Origin: CAUVKI01 sp963552605
GTDB taxonomy: Bacteria; Bacillota; Clostridia; Tissierellales; Peptoniphilaceae
Reading direction: 5' to 3'
Assembly (NCBI GenBank): GCA_963552605.1
Contig: CAUVKI010000012.1
Location: 1-51,995, forward strand
Length of the DNA stretch: 51,995 nt
The notes beneath the pieces are model-generated. The model was not told where the DNA came from, did not search any database, and was given only the letters and a program-made list of their open reading frames with translations. The position numbers were made by a program, and so were the translations under genes. Positions 31,381 to 40,727 of this stretch are shown here, one piece after another (positions within the stretch are counted from its first letter, which is position 1; every line of letters starts with the position of its first letter).

Positions 31381-32200
31381 ATTATATTTGGAGGAACTTT
31401 TGCCGTCCGAAAGGGACAATTTATCCAAAGCGGTGAGATATGCGGTTTTCCCGGGAGGAAAACGGCTTAGAAGCACTTTTTTGCGCAGAGCTTTTTTGTG
31501 CTTTGCGGACGGTGTTGCACTTGAGAGAGGGGAGGAGTTTTGCTATCCCGAGGCGGCAGCTGTGGAGCTTATTCACTCATATTCTCTAATTCACGACGAT
31601 TTACCCTCTATGGATGATGACGATGAAAGACGTGGAAAGCCGAGTGTACATAAGGCCTTTGGAGAGGGAATGGCGGTACTTGCCGGAGATTTACTCCTGA
31701 ACTTGGCTTATGAAACGGGATTTTCCTCACTTTGCAAAGAGAAAAATCAGGAGCTTTTGCAAAGAAAGATTAAATCATTAGATTTAATTTCACGTTATGC
31801 GGGAAAAGACGGTATGGTCGGCGGGCAAGGGATTGACATAACCAAGGTTATTGACGATTATTCACAAGATGATAAAGAGTTTTTAAAGATGACAAAAATG
31901 AAAACCGCTTGTCTGATAGTTGCGGCATTGGAGGGCGGAGCTTGCTTGGGAAATCCGTCAGAGGGCGAATTTAAAGCCGTAGGAGAATTCGGATATGCCT
32001 ACGGTATGGCGTTTCAAGCGGCGGACGATATCTCCGATTATAAAAGGGATTTAGCTGATGAAAAGCCGACTTTTGCAACTCTTTACGGAGAGGACGAGGC
32101 AAAACGAAAACTTGAACTCTATAAGGAGCGGGCAAAGTCGGCTCTTATGAGTATAAAGAGAAACACTGAGTTTTTCAAAGAACATTTAGCCAAGTTATGA
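31367..32200 (+). CDS. ispA: Farnesyl-diphosphate synthase-type polyprenyl synthase
   Basis: Condenses IPP with allylic diphosphates. It has FPGGKRLRSTFLRRAF, the first aspartate-rich motif LIHDDLPSMDDDDERRGKPS and the second DDISD near residue 222. Spacing before the first motif fits a short-chain (C15) synthase. The 277-residue length is typical. In many Clostridia dxs follows; here tlyA follows directly with a 4-nt overlap. ispH of the same pathway lies 9 kb downstream in the same operon. Confidence 0.92.
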   Translation: MRDFELYLEELLPSERDNLSKAVRYAVFPGGKRLRSTFLRRAFLCFADGVALERGEEFCYPEAAAVELIHSYSLIHDDLPSMDDDDERRGKPSVHKAFGEGMAVLAGDLLLNLAYETGFSSLCKEKNQELLQRKIKSLDLISRYAGKDGMVGGQGIDITKVIDDYSQDDKEFLKMTKMKTACLIVAALEGGACLGNPSEGEFKAVGEFGYAYGMAFQAADDISDYKRDLADEKPTFATLYGEDEAKRKLELYKERAKSALMSIKRNTEFFKEHLAKL

Positions 32201-32982
32201 TGTACCGATTGGATTTGCTGCTGGTAAAACGGGAATTATCTCCCTCAAGGGAGAAAGCCCGTGAATTTATAAAATCGGGCTGCGTGAAAGTAAACGGCAA
32301 CCCGATTTTAAAACCTTCGCATAAAACGGAAGAAACTGCGTATATAGATATAAAACCGCTCTATCCCTTTGTGGGGCGAGGGGGAGTGAAGTTGAATTAT
32401 CTCTTGGAGAAAAAAATCGTATCTTTCAAAGATTTGGAAGTGTTGGATATAGGAGCTTCCACGGGAGGATTTACGGAAGTTATACTTAAAGACGGAGCAA
32501 GATCTGTTACGGCTTTAGATGTCGGAAAAAATCAGCTTGCCGATAAACTTAAGCTTGATCCGAGAGTTACTGTCAGGGAAAATACGGACATAAGGGACGC
32601 AGTTTTCAATAACGGATTTGATGCCGCAACGGTTGATGTTTCCTTTATCTCTATAAAAAAAGTATTGCCGAGAGTCGTTGAACTTATAGATGACGGATTT
32701 ATATGTGTGCTTTTTAAGCCTCAGTTTGAGGCGGGAAAATTGCGCAAAAAACACGGAATATTTAATGATATTTCCTTACATAAAAATTTATTGCTTGAGT
32801 ATGAACACTTTGTAAAAGGTTTGGGCATGGGAATAAAATTTATATCACCCTCTCCGATAAGAGGAGGCAGCGGAAATATTGAATATATTTCCGTTTTGGT
32901 TTTCGGGGATTTTTCCATAAATACTTCCGATGTTGCGGACAAAGCTTTTCAAAACCTTGTTGACGGGAGATTAAAATGTTAG
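32197..32982 (+). CDS. tlyA: TlyA-family rRNA 2'-O-methyltransferase
   Basis: Methylates rRNA riboses; TlyA is needed for full capreomycin sensitivity in mycobacteria. An N-terminal S4 domain (RLDLLLVKRELSPSREKARE, SGCVKVNG) is followed by an FtsJ-like domain with the SAM motif LEVLDIGASTGGFTEVIL near residue 84 and the catalytic region ATVDVSFISIKKVLP, FKPQFEAG. The end overlaps recN by 7 nt. ArgR, often between tlyA and recN, is absent. Confidence 0.93.
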   Translation: MMYRLDLLLVKRELSPSREKAREFIKSGCVKVNGNPILKPSHKTEETAYIDIKPLYPFVGRGGVKLNYLLEKKIVSFKDLEVLDIGASTGGFTEVILKDGARSVTALDVGKNQLADKLKLDPRVTVRENTDIRDAVFNNGFDAATVDVSFISIKKVLPRVVELIDDGFICVLFKPQFEAGKLRKKHGIFNDISLHKNLLLEYEHFVKGLGMGIKFISPSPIRGGSGNIEYISVLVFGDFSINTSDVADKAFQNLVDGRLKC

Positions 32983-34652
32983 TTGAGCTTGCAATCAAAA
33001 ATTATGCAATTATCACCGACTTGAATATAGCTTTTGAAAAGGGTCTAAATGTGATAACAGGAGAAACCGGAGCCGGAAAATCAATAATATTTGACGCTCT
33101 CAATGTGTCTTTAGGAGCGAGAGGCAGCAGAGATGTTTTGAAATTTCCGGATAAAAATGCACATATAGATAGTGTTTTTGAGCTAACCTCTTCTGATAAA
33201 CTTTTTGCAAAGGAACAATTGGACTTTGACTGTGAAGATACCGTTATCTTTTCAAAGGAAGTGCGCCCCAACGGTTCGACTTCCTCAAAAATTGACGGAA
33301 AAATTTTCACTCAGGGTGCAGTGCAGGGCTTTTCGGATAAGTTAATTCATATCTACGGTCAGCATGAACAATTGGAGTTAATGGACGAAAAAAATCACAT
33401 ATCGCTTTTGGATCAGATGGGAGACGAAGACTTTAGGAATACCTTATCCGAATATCGGAAAGATTATGATGAATACAGGTCATTGCTTTCGGAATTTAAG
33501 GATTTTAACTTGGACGAAGAAGCTTTAAATCGGGAGTTGGATTTTTACAATTTTCAGATTTCGGAGATAAACGAAGTTTCCTTAGTTTCAGGAGAAGATG
33601 AAGAACTTGAGTATGAGGAACAAAAGCTTTCTCATCAGGCTGAACTCATAACTTTGGTTTCTGAAATCAATGATTTGTTTAACGGGAGAGAGTACGGGTT
33701 TGGGGGATTGTTGTCGGATTTGAATTTTCTTTCGGAGAAGATTAAGTCTATTTCTCATATCGACGGTGAGAGGGAAAAATGGGTTGAAAGAGCCGAAAGC
33801 ATTTACTTTGAGACGGAAGACTTAAAGAGAGAGGTATCGGGGTATCTTTCTTCTCTCAATCCCGATGATGAAAGATTATACGAGGTCAGAGAAAGACTTA
33901 ACTCCATAAATAAGTTGAAGATGAAATACGGAAAAACCATAGAGGAAATTTTGGATTACTTGGAGAATACGGAAAAGAAATATGAGGAGCTTTTAAGTTA
34001 TAACGAGCGTATGGAAAATGCAAGGGAAGAATTATCTTCAAAGAAAAAAAGCCTGATTGAAAAAGCTTCGGTTATAACGGATATGAGAAAAAATATTTCC
34101 GAGAACTTGTCCAAAGCGCTTGAAGCCGAACTCAAAGAACTCAATATGAAAGACACCGTGATTAGAGTGGAATTTGAAGAGTCGGATTTGAGCGAAAACG
34201 GAGCGGATTCGGTGAGGTTTATGATTTCCACAAATAAAAATATGCCGCTAAAGCCCCTTTCAAAAATTGCTTCAGGCGGCGAGATGTCAAGAATAATGCT
34301 GGGGTTAAAAACCGTGGTTTCGGAAAGTTTTTGCACTTTGGTATTTGACGAAATTGACACGGGGATTTCCGGTGCTGCCGTAAAGGCGGTGGGATTAAAG
34401 TTGAAAGCTTTATCAAAAAATCATCAGGTGATTGTGATATCGCACCTGCCTCAAATCGCCGCAATTGCAGACACTCACTTTTTAATCCGAAAAGAGTCCG
34501 ACGCTTTGGGAGTTTCAACAACGGTTATAAAACTTAATGAGGAAGAGCGCATAAGGGAAATTGCCGCTTTATTGTCAGGAGAGTCCGAAACCGCTTTGAA
34601 ACACGCCAGAGAGATGATAAACGAATACAAAGGAGGACATAATGGAGTTTGA
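32976..34652 (+). CDS. recN: DNA repair protein RecN
   Basis: An SMC-like ATPase acting early in double-strand break repair. Walker A GETGAGKSIIFDAL is near residue 32, followed by HIYGQHEQLELMD. Two long coiled-coil arms fill about 150-370. The signature LSKIASGGEMSRIMLGLK and Walker B LVFDEIDTGISG come near 430-465, then VIVISHLPQIAA. Length 558 is standard. It overlaps the next gene by 11 nt. Confidence 0.96.
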   Translation: MLVELAIKNYAIITDLNIAFEKGLNVITGETGAGKSIIFDALNVSLGARGSRDVLKFPDKNAHIDSVFELTSSDKLFAKEQLDFDCEDTVIFSKEVRPNGSTSSKIDGKIFTQGAVQGFSDKLIHIYGQHEQLELMDEKNHISLLDQMGDEDFRNTLSEYRKDYDEYRSLLSEFKDFNLDEEALNRELDFYNFQISEINEVSLVSGEDEELEYEEQKLSHQAELITLVSEINDLFNGREYGFGGLLSDLNFLSEKIKSISHIDGEREKWVERAESIYFETEDLKREVSGYLSSLNPDDERLYEVRERLNSINKLKMKYGKTIEEILDYLENTEKKYEELLSYNERMENAREELSSKKKSLIEKASVITDMRKNISENLSKALEAELKELNMKDTVIRVEFEESDLSENGADSVRFMISTNKNMPLKPLSKIASGGEMSRIMLGLKTVVSESFCTLVFDEIDTGISGAAVKAVGLKLKALSKNHQVIVISHLPQIAAIADTHFLIRKESDALGVSTTVIKLNEEERIREIAALLSGESETALKHAREMINEYKGGHNGV

Positions 34653-35205
34653 AGAAACCACCATAAAATCCGAAAAAATTTACCAAGGGAAAATTTTAAA
34701 TCTCAGGTGCGATACTGTGGAACTTCCCGGAAAAAAATACAGTAAGAGAGAGCTTGTAGAAGTATCACCCGCCGCCGCCGTCGTACCTGTTACGCAAGAC
34801 GGAAATGTTATTCTCGTAAAGCAATTTAGAAAACCGTTTGAGAGAGTTTTGCTTGAGGTACCCGCCGGAAAACTTGATCCCGGAGAAGAACCGAGAGAAG
34901 CGGCATTCAGAGAACTGGAAGAAGAAACGGGTAAGCGTGCCGGAAAGCTTGTATATCTGAATGAAATTTTCACTTCTCCCGGCTATATCAATGAAAAAAT
35001 TCATCTGTTTTTGGCAACGGAACTTGAGGACGGAGAATATAAACCCGATGATGACGAGATTATGGAAGTCGTGTTGTATAACTTTGATGAACTTAAAAAG
35101 ATGATTACCAGAGGTGAACTTTCCGATGCAAAGTCAATCATTGCAATCACTATGGCAATTGATTACCTCAAAGAGAAGAACTTATTGAAAGGTGAAAAAA
35201 AATGA
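34642..35205 (+). CDS. nudF: Nudix hydrolase, ADP-ribose pyrophosphatase type
   Basis: Hydrolyses ADP-ribose or related nucleotide sugars. The Nudix box is complete in GKLDPGEEPREAAFRELEEE then TGKRAG (about residues 74-96), preceded by VILVKQFRKPFERVLLEVPA and followed by SPGYINEKIHLFLA, which are typical of the NudF branch. Length 187 fits. Overlaps both neighbours and is adjacent to a purine nucleoside phosphorylase gene, suggesting nucleoside salvage. Confidence 0.9.
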   Translation: MEFEETTIKSEKIYQGKILNLRCDTVELPGKKYSKRELVEVSPAAAVVPVTQDGNVILVKQFRKPFERVLLEVPAGKLDPGEEPREAAFRELEEETGKRAGKLVYLNEIFTSPGYINEKIHLFLATELEDGEYKPDDDEIMEVVLYNFDELKKMITRGELSDAKSIIAITMAIDYLKEKNLLKGEKK

Positions 35206-36011
35206 ACAATAAAGAAAAATTTGCGGCATTTATAAGGGAAAGAATAAAAGACATTCCCGATGTTGCGGTGGTTTTGGGTTCAGGGCTTGGAGATTTATCT
35301 TCTGAAATTGAAGAACCCGTAATAATTCCATATGGAGAAATTCCCGATTATCCGCTCTCAAATGTTAAAGGACATAACGGGCGTTTTGTGTACGGAAAAC
35401 TTTCCGGAAAAAAGGTTATTTGCGAGGACGGAAGACTTCATTACTATGAAGGACACAGCATGGAAAAAGTTGTCCTTCCGATAAGACTCTTCGGAGCTTT
35501 AGGAATAAAAAACTTAATTCTTTCAAATGCTTCGGGCGGAGTCAACAGAGATTTCAAGGCGGGGGATTTGATGATTATAAGAGATCATTTGAATTTCACC
35601 GGAATAAATCCTCTTGTGGGTGAGAACGACGATAGCATCGGTCCGAGATTTCCGGATTTGGGAGATGCCTACTGCGAAGAACTTAGAAATTTGGCAAAGA
35701 GAGCGGCTCAAAGGCTGGAAATAGATTATAGAGAAGGGGTTTATGCGTTTTTGACGGGACCTTCCTATGAAACTCCCGCAGAGGTTTCGGCGATTCGCAT
35801 TATGGGGGGAGATGCGGTCGGAATGAGTACGGTTCCCGAAGTGATAGTTGCAGTTCATCAGGGAATGAGGGTGCTTGGAATTTCCTCCATTTCAAATCTT
35901 GCCGCCGATTTATCGAAAACTCCTATAACGCACGATATGGTTTTGAAGGTTGCGGACAGTGTTAAAGCCAAGTTTGTACCTTTGGTTAAGGAAATAATAA
36001 GAGAGATTTAA
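35202..36011 (+). CDS. Purine nucleoside phosphorylase
   Basis: Cleaves inosine and guanosine with phosphate to free base and ribose-1-phosphate. It belongs to the trimeric PNP family: VVLGSGLGDLSSEI with the phosphate-binding loop, GHNGRFVYG, EGRLHYYEGH-like segment (here EDGRLHYYEGH), LILSNASGGVN, YAFLTGPSYETPAE and GGDAVGMSTVPEVI. SNLAADLSKTPITHD near the end holds the base-binding asparagine. Length 269 is normal. The symbol (punA/pupG) differs between species and is left open. Confidence 0.92.
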   Translation: MNNKEKFAAFIRERIKDIPDVAVVLGSGLGDLSSEIEEPVIIPYGEIPDYPLSNVKGHNGRFVYGKLSGKKVICEDGRLHYYEGHSMEKVVLPIRLFGALGIKNLILSNASGGVNRDFKAGDLMIIRDHLNFTGINPLVGENDDSIGPRFPDLGDAYCEELRNLAKRAAQRLEIDYREGVYAFLTGPSYETPAEVSAIRIMGGDAVGMSTVPEVIVAVHQGMRVLGISSISNLAADLSKTPITHDMVLKVADSVKAKFVPLVKEIIREI

Positions 36012-36025
36012 CATCGGAGTTTAAA

Positions 36026-36640
36026 ATGCCTGTTACAGCTAAAATTTTAGATTTTTTCCTTATGCTTCCCGCTCTTTATCTTGCGATTGTGCCGCACGAG
36101 CTTGCACACGGATTTGTGGCGAATAAATTGGGGGATCCGACTGCAAAAAATATGGGAAGGCTCACCTTAAATCCTCTAAGCCATTTTGACCCGCTCGGTT
36201 TTATGGCTCTTATATTTTTCAAATTCGGTTGGGCAAAACCCGTGCCCGTAGATCCCAACTACTTCAAAGATTATAAAAAAGGTATGAGGTATGTGGCGGC
36301 GGCAGGACCTTTGATGAATTTTTTAATAGCGGTTATTGCGGCACTGCTTCTCAGAGTCATCTATTACGCAGGTTTTAATCAGGAGATTATTTTTAGGATA
36401 TTGCTCAATATAGTTCTATACAGCGTCGTGTTGGGAGTTTTTAATTTACTTCCTCTGCCTCCGCTTGACGGCTCAAAGGTTTTGCGTTCATTTCTGTCAT
36501 ATGAAACGGACGATTTTTTTATGAGAAACGAAAGAATTCTGTCCGTTATAACAATGTTCCTGATTATAAGCGGACTTACAGGAAGAATTATATTTCCCAT
36601 AACCAATTCCATTTTGCGGCATCTGCTCGGAGGAATATGA
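36026..36640 (+). CDS. Site-2 protease family (M50) membrane metalloprotease
   Basis: An intramembrane zinc protease of the short YwhC type. The zinc motif HELAH is at about residues 29-33 in a hydrophobic segment, and the third ligand motif NLLPLPPLDGSKVL is near 146. About five to six membrane segments are visible. There is no PDZ domain, so it is not RseP-like. Substrate unknown. It lies 14 nt after the PNP gene and overlaps scpA by 4 nt; the M50-scpA-scpB order is common in Firmicutes. Confidence 0.9.
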   Translation: MPVTAKILDFFLMLPALYLAIVPHELAHGFVANKLGDPTAKNMGRLTLNPLSHFDPLGFMALIFFKFGWAKPVPVDPNYFKDYKKGMRYVAAAGPLMNFLIAVIAALLLRVIYYAGFNQEIIFRILLNIVLYSVVLGVFNLLPLPPLDGSKVLRSFLSYETDDFFMRNERILSVITMFLIISGLTGRIIFPITNSILRHLLGGI

Positions 36641-37350
36641 TGGGCGGATATGAAATCTCCATCCCCGCATATCAAGGTCCGATCGAAGTGCTTCTATCCT
36701 TAATCAACAAACATAAGATTGACATTTACGATATCCCTGTTGCAGAGCTTACGGACGAATTTCTTCTGTATATTTCGGAAAATTCTATGGATTTGGATAT
36801 GGCGACCGAATTTTTGGAAATGGCGTCCACTCTCTTGGAAGTTAAATCAAAGATGTTATTATTCCATAAGAGTGATCCTGAAATTTCGGAAGACCCCAGA
36901 GAGAAGTTGGTGGAGCAGCTTCTGGAGTATAAGAAAATAAAAATGGCTGCGGGGGAGCTTAAGAAGTTGGATTTCATAAATTCCAAAATATTTTGTAAAG
37001 AACCGGAGGATTTCTCTGAGGTTTTGAAGATATCGGTCAACCCCCAAAAACTTCCTCAAGCATTAAACAGACTTATTCTAAAAACTGAGAATAAAAAACC
37101 GGCTGAAAAGCCGCTTTTCCGTGAAACTTATACGGTCGAGGATGCCATATCGGATTTAATGAGTTTTACAAATGAAAAAAAGGAATTTGTTTTTAGCGAG
37201 ATACCGAATGTATTCTGTTCTCCGCCCAAATTTTTCACTTTGTTTATGGCATTGCTTGAACTTGTGCGTCAGAAGAGAATTAAGGCAATGCAAAGCGTCC
37301 CCTATGGCGAGATAGTTGTCCGAGATGTGAGTGAAGAAAATGGAACTTAA
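36637..37350 (+). CDS. scpA: Segregation and condensation protein A
   Basis: The kleisin subunit that joins SMC heads in chromosome condensation. The N terminus GPIEVLLSLINKHKIDIYDI and FLEMASTLLEVKSKMLL are diagnostic, and a C-terminal winged-helix region (FFTLFMALLELVRQKRIKAM) follows. Length 237 is typical. Overlaps scpB. Confidence 0.95.
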   Translation: MMGGYEISIPAYQGPIEVLLSLINKHKIDIYDIPVAELTDEFLLYISENSMDLDMATEFLEMASTLLEVKSKMLLFHKSDPEISEDPREKLVEQLLEYKKIKMAAGELKKLDFINSKIFCKEPEDFSEVLKISVNPQKLPQALNRLILKTENKKPAEKPLFRETYTVEDAISDLMSFTNEKKEFVFSEIPNVFCSPPKFFTLFMALLELVRQKRIKAMQSVPYGEIVVRDVSEENGT

Positions 37351-37864
37351 AAACAGGATAGAGGCATTATTGTTCGCCTCGGGAGAAAAATTTAGTATAG
37401 AAGAACTTTCCCATATGCTTTCGAGTAATGTAAACGACATAGAAAAAGCCGCCTTGGAGCTTGCTGCGGATTATGAAACACACGCAATTTCTCTGAGAAG
37501 ATTTGGAAATTATCTTAGACTTGCAACCAAACCTGAATATTTCGATACAATAAAAGTCATAACAGATATAAAAACTCCGAAGCTTCTAACGGATACTCAA
37601 CTTGAGGCACTGTCGATAATTGCATACAGACAGCCCGTGGACAAACTTGAGATAGAAAAAATCAGGGGAGTGAGGAGTGAAAAGGTTATAAATTCTCTAT
37701 TGGATAAAAAAATGATTGAGGAGATTAAAAGCGGAGAGTCGTTTCTCTACAAGACGACTGATGAATTTTTGAGAGCTTTCGGCTTTAATTCCCTTTCGGA
37801 TTTGCCCGATATAGGTTTTGTTAAGGAAAAAAAAGATGCGACTTCAGAAATTTCTCTCAAATAG
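37340..37864 (+). CDS. scpB: Segregation and condensation protein B
   Basis: Winged-helix partner of ScpA in the SMC complex. It begins MELKNRIEALLFASGEKFSI and has LATKPEYFDTI, the segment LTDTQLEALSIIAYRQPVDK and KIRGVRSEKVINSLLDK, all typical. ATG 37340 matches the family start better than GTG 37331. The end overlaps rluB by 29 nt. 174 residues. Confidence 0.95.
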   Translation: MELKNRIEALLFASGEKFSIEELSHMLSSNVNDIEKAALELAADYETHAISLRRFGNYLRLATKPEYFDTIKVITDIKTPKLLTDTQLEALSIIAYRQPVDKLEIEKIRGVRSEKVINSLLDKKMIEEIKSGESFLYKTTDEFLRAFGFNSLSDLPDIGFVKEKKDATSEISLK

Positions 37865-38540
37865 CGGAATTGCCAGCCGAAGAAAATCCGAGGAGCTGAT
37901 TTCCGAGGGAAGGGTTGCAGTTAACGGAACAGTAATCAGCGAAAAAGGTGTTAAGGTTTCGGAAAAAGATATTGTGTCGGTTGACGGAAAAATTGTAAGT
38001 TTAACTTCAAATAAGCTCTATATCATCTTTAATAAGCCGGTGGGAGTTATCACCACCGTTTCTGACGATAGAGGAAGAAAAACCGTTATGGATTTTTTTA
38101 AAGGTATAGATGAAAGAATTTTTCCGGTGGGAAGACTTGATAAGGATACTTCGGGACTTTTGCTTTTGACAAATGACGGACTTTTAACCGAGAGGTTGAC
38201 GCACCCCTCATTCGGCATAGAAAAGACTTATCTGGTAGATTGCAAAGGCTCTCTTAGCCGTGAAGATATGATGTCGATAAGAGAGGGGATTTTTATTGAC
38301 GGAAAGAAAACTTCCAAGGCAAAACTGAAAAAAATCGCTGATGAAAAATATGAAATCACTTTACACGAGGGAAGAAACAGAGAAGTGAGAAAACTTTTTT
38401 CCGCCGTTGGTCATAATGTGGTGTCGCTTAAACGGATAAGGTATGATTTTTTGAACCTTAACGGTCTACCCGCGGGAAAATGGAGATTCTTAAAAAAAGA
38501 AGAAGCGGAGGGGTTGAAAAAAAGTTGCAAACTGTTGTAA
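37836..38540 (+). CDS. rluB: Pseudouridine synthase, RluB/RsuA family
   Basis: Makes pseudouridine in rRNA (probably 23S). An S4 domain (MRLQKFLSNSGIASRRKSEE) is followed by the catalytic domain with IIFNKPVGVITTVSDDRGR and the motif FPVGRLDKDTSGLLLLTNDG, which holds the catalytic aspartate. EGRNREVRKLFSAVGHNV is the second signature. The start at ATG 37836 follows AAGGA by 8 nt; the upstream TTG adds only lysines and arginines. Placement after scpAB is standard. Confidence 0.93.
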   Translation: MRLQKFLSNSGIASRRKSEELISEGRVAVNGTVISEKGVKVSEKDIVSVDGKIVSLTSNKLYIIFNKPVGVITTVSDDRGRKTVMDFFKGIDERIFPVGRLDKDTSGLLLLTNDGLLTERLTHPSFGIEKTYLVDCKGSLSREDMMSIREGIFIDGKKTSKAKLKKIADEKYEITLHEGRNREVRKLFSAVGHNVVSLKRIRYDFLNLNGLPAGKWRFLKKEEAEGLKKSCKLL

Positions 38541-39760
38541 TAGGGGGGGGACCCGCAGGAATGATGGCTTCGATTGCCGCATCCGAACATTCGGAGGTTG
38601 AGCTTATCGAGCAAAACGAAAAACTCGGAAAAAAATTATACCTCACAGGTAAGGGAAGATGTAATATAACAAATGCCGAGCCCATTGAAAATTTTTTTTC
38701 CAAAATTCCTACCAATCCCAAGTTTCTTTATCACGCTTTTTCCGAATTTGATAATAACGATTTGATTTCATTTATGAATTCTCATAAGCTTAAAACCAAA
38801 ATTGAGCGAGGCGGCAGAGTCTTTCCCCTGTCGGATAAATCTTCAGATGTGATAAAAGCTCTTGAACTTGCACTTAAAGAATGCGGAGTGAAGATAAATT
38901 TAAATGAAAAAGTTCTTTCGATTAAGAATAACGGTAGGTTTTCGATAAAGACCTCTTTGAGAAACCTATGTGCGGATAGGGTCGTGCTTGCAAGCGGCGG
39001 GGTTTCGTACCCCTCGACAGGTTCTTCGGGAGACGGATATAAGTTTTTGAGAGAACTGGGGGTGGAAATTGTCAAACCTCGTGTCGGATTAGCTCCTATA
39101 CTTCTTAAAGACAGTTGGGTGGGAGAGCTTTCGGGGATAACGCTTAAAAATGTGAAGCTTACGGTTAGGGAAGTTCAAAAGACCAAGCCGATTTTTTCGG
39201 AAGTGGGAGAACTTCTCTTTACGCACACCGGAATTTCCGGTCCCCTTGTTTTGAAAGCAAGTTCGCTTATTAGAGGAGAGTGCTTGCTGACTTTGGATTT
39301 GAAACCTGCGATTGAAACGGATGAATTGGAGAATAGGCTGATTGAGGACTTATCCCTTAATAAAAATCAGAATATTGAAAATGCTTTGGAAAGGCTTACC
39401 GTAAGAAGACTTTTGCCTGTGATAATTGAACTTTCGGGAATTTCCAAAACGAAAAAAGCCAATCAGGTTTCAAAGGAGGAGCGCAAAGCTCTGGTCAGTT
39501 ATATTAAAAAAATGCCTATTAATTTCAAAGAGCTTGCAGGGTTCAATGAGGCGATTATAACAAGCGGCGGAGTTTCCGTTAAGGAAATCAATCCGAAAAC
39601 TATGGAATTAAAAAAAATTCCCGGGCTTTATGTGGCAGGAGAGATAATTGACGTGGACGCATTCACCGGAGGATATAATCTGCAAATTGCTTTCTCCACC
39701 GGTTATACGGCAGGCGCGGGTATAGGAGGCGAAAATGAAAATAATAAGAGGTGCGATTGA
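38480..39760 (+). CDS. BaiN/HI0933-family FAD-dependent oxidoreductase
   Basis: A flavoprotein of the HI0933/YhiN family. The dinucleotide-binding motif VVIGGGPAGMMA lies at about residue 20, followed by the family segment KKLYLTGKGRCNITN and the middle signature LASGGVSYPSTGSSGDGY. The end has GLYVAGEIIDVDAFTGGYNL. The reaction is not well established for most members. The ATG at 38480 overlaps rluB by 61 nt and has no clear ribosome binding site; TTG 38525 after AGCGGAGGGG is an alternative. Overlaps the next gene by 26 nt. Confidence 0.87.
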   Translation: MEILKKRRSGGVEKKLQTVVIGGGPAGMMASIAASEHSEVELIEQNEKLGKKLYLTGKGRCNITNAEPIENFFSKIPTNPKFLYHAFSEFDNNDLISFMNSHKLKTKIERGGRVFPLSDKSSDVIKALELALKECGVKINLNEKVLSIKNNGRFSIKTSLRNLCADRVVLASGGVSYPSTGSSGDGYKFLRELGVEIVKPRVGLAPILLKDSWVGELSGITLKNVKLTVREVQKTKPIFSEVGELLFTHTGISGPLVLKASSLIRGECLLTLDLKPAIETDELENRLIEDLSLNKNQNIENALERLTVRRLLPVIIELSGISKTKKANQVSKEERKALVSYIKKMPINFKELAGFNEAIITSGGVSVKEINPKTMELKKIPGLYVAGEIIDVDAFTGGYNLQIAFSTGYTAGAGIGGENENNKRCD

Positions 39761-40727
39761 TGTTTCAAATAACGCTCAAGAAGCTATTGAGAGTGCGGCA
39801 AGAGAGCTGTTGAACGCCATAGTTGAAAGAAATGAATTACATAGAGAAGAAGTTGAGGGGATATTTTTTACTCTTACAAAAGATTTGACGGCGGCAAATC
39901 CTGCAAAAACCGCTCGTGAATTTACGAATGCATCGCTGATGTGCTTTCAGGAGGCTGACATTGAGGGCGGAATGGAGATGTGCTTAAGAGCGGCGGTATT
40001 TGCCGAAACGGATAAAAAAATCCCCGTCTACCTTGGGAATGCAAAACTTTTAAGACCCGATTTGATTATTGACGGAAAAAAAATTCAAATTGCCGTGGAC
40101 GGACCCGCAGGTTCGGGAAAAAGCACTATATCCAAGATAATCGCCGACAAATTAAATATAATCTATATTGACACGGGGGCGATGTATCGTGCGGTGACCT
40201 ACGCCGCATTGAATAGAGAATTGGATTTACAGGATGAAGTTAAGATTTCTGAATTGTCGGAGAGTTTGTCGATAGATTTCAGAGATAAGTCGATTTTTTT
40301 GGACGGCAAAAATATTGACAAAGAGATAAGAGAAAATATGGTGAGCAGAAATGTGTCTAAAGTTTCCGCATATGCTAGGGTGAGAAAAAGGCTTGTTGAT
40401 TTGCAAAGGTTATTTTCGGAAAAAAAATCCGTGATAATGGACGGAAGAGATATAGGAACAGTTGTTTTTCCGAATGCGGATTTCAAATTCTATCTTGATG
40501 CCTCGGCGGAAATTCGAGGGAAGCGAAGATTTTTGGAACTTAGAGAAAAAGGTGAACATATCCCCCTTGAAAAAATCATTGAGGAGATAAAGACAAGGGA
40601 TCTCTCGGACTCACAAAGAGAAAACTCTCCGCTTAGAAAAGCCGAGGACGCCATTATTATAGATACCGGCGATATGACCGTTGAGGAAGTGGTAAGAGAG
40701 ATAATAAAGAGAGTGGTTTATGTATAG
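39735..40727 (+). CDS. cmk: AroH-type chorismate mutase fused to (d)CMP kinase
   Basis: Residues 1-110 resemble AroH-class chorismate mutase: MKIIRGAIDVSNNAQEAIES, NAIVERNELHREEVEGIFFT, TKDLTAANPAKTAREF and LRPDLI. That domain converts chorismate to prephenate. Residues 115-330 are a complete cytidylate kinase with IQIAVDGPAGSGKSTISK, YIDTGAMYRAVTY, IMDGRDIGTVVFP and the C-terminal SQRENSPLRKAEDAI. No frameshift or stop separates them. AGGAGGCG precedes the ATG. No other aromatic pathway genes are in the window. The reason for the fusion is unclear. Confidence 0.92.
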   Translation: MKIIRGAIDVSNNAQEAIESAARELLNAIVERNELHREEVEGIFFTLTKDLTAANPAKTAREFTNASLMCFQEADIEGGMEMCLRAAVFAETDKKIPVYLGNAKLLRPDLIIDGKKIQIAVDGPAGSGKSTISKIIADKLNIIYIDTGAMYRAVTYAALNRELDLQDEVKISELSESLSIDFRDKSIFLDGKNIDKEIRENMVSRNVSKVSAYARVRKRLVDLQRLFSEKKSVIMDGRDIGTVVFPNADFKFYLDASAEIRGKRRFLELREKGEHIPLEKIIEEIKTRDLSDSQRENSPLRKAEDAIIIDTGDMTVEEVVREIIKRVVYV

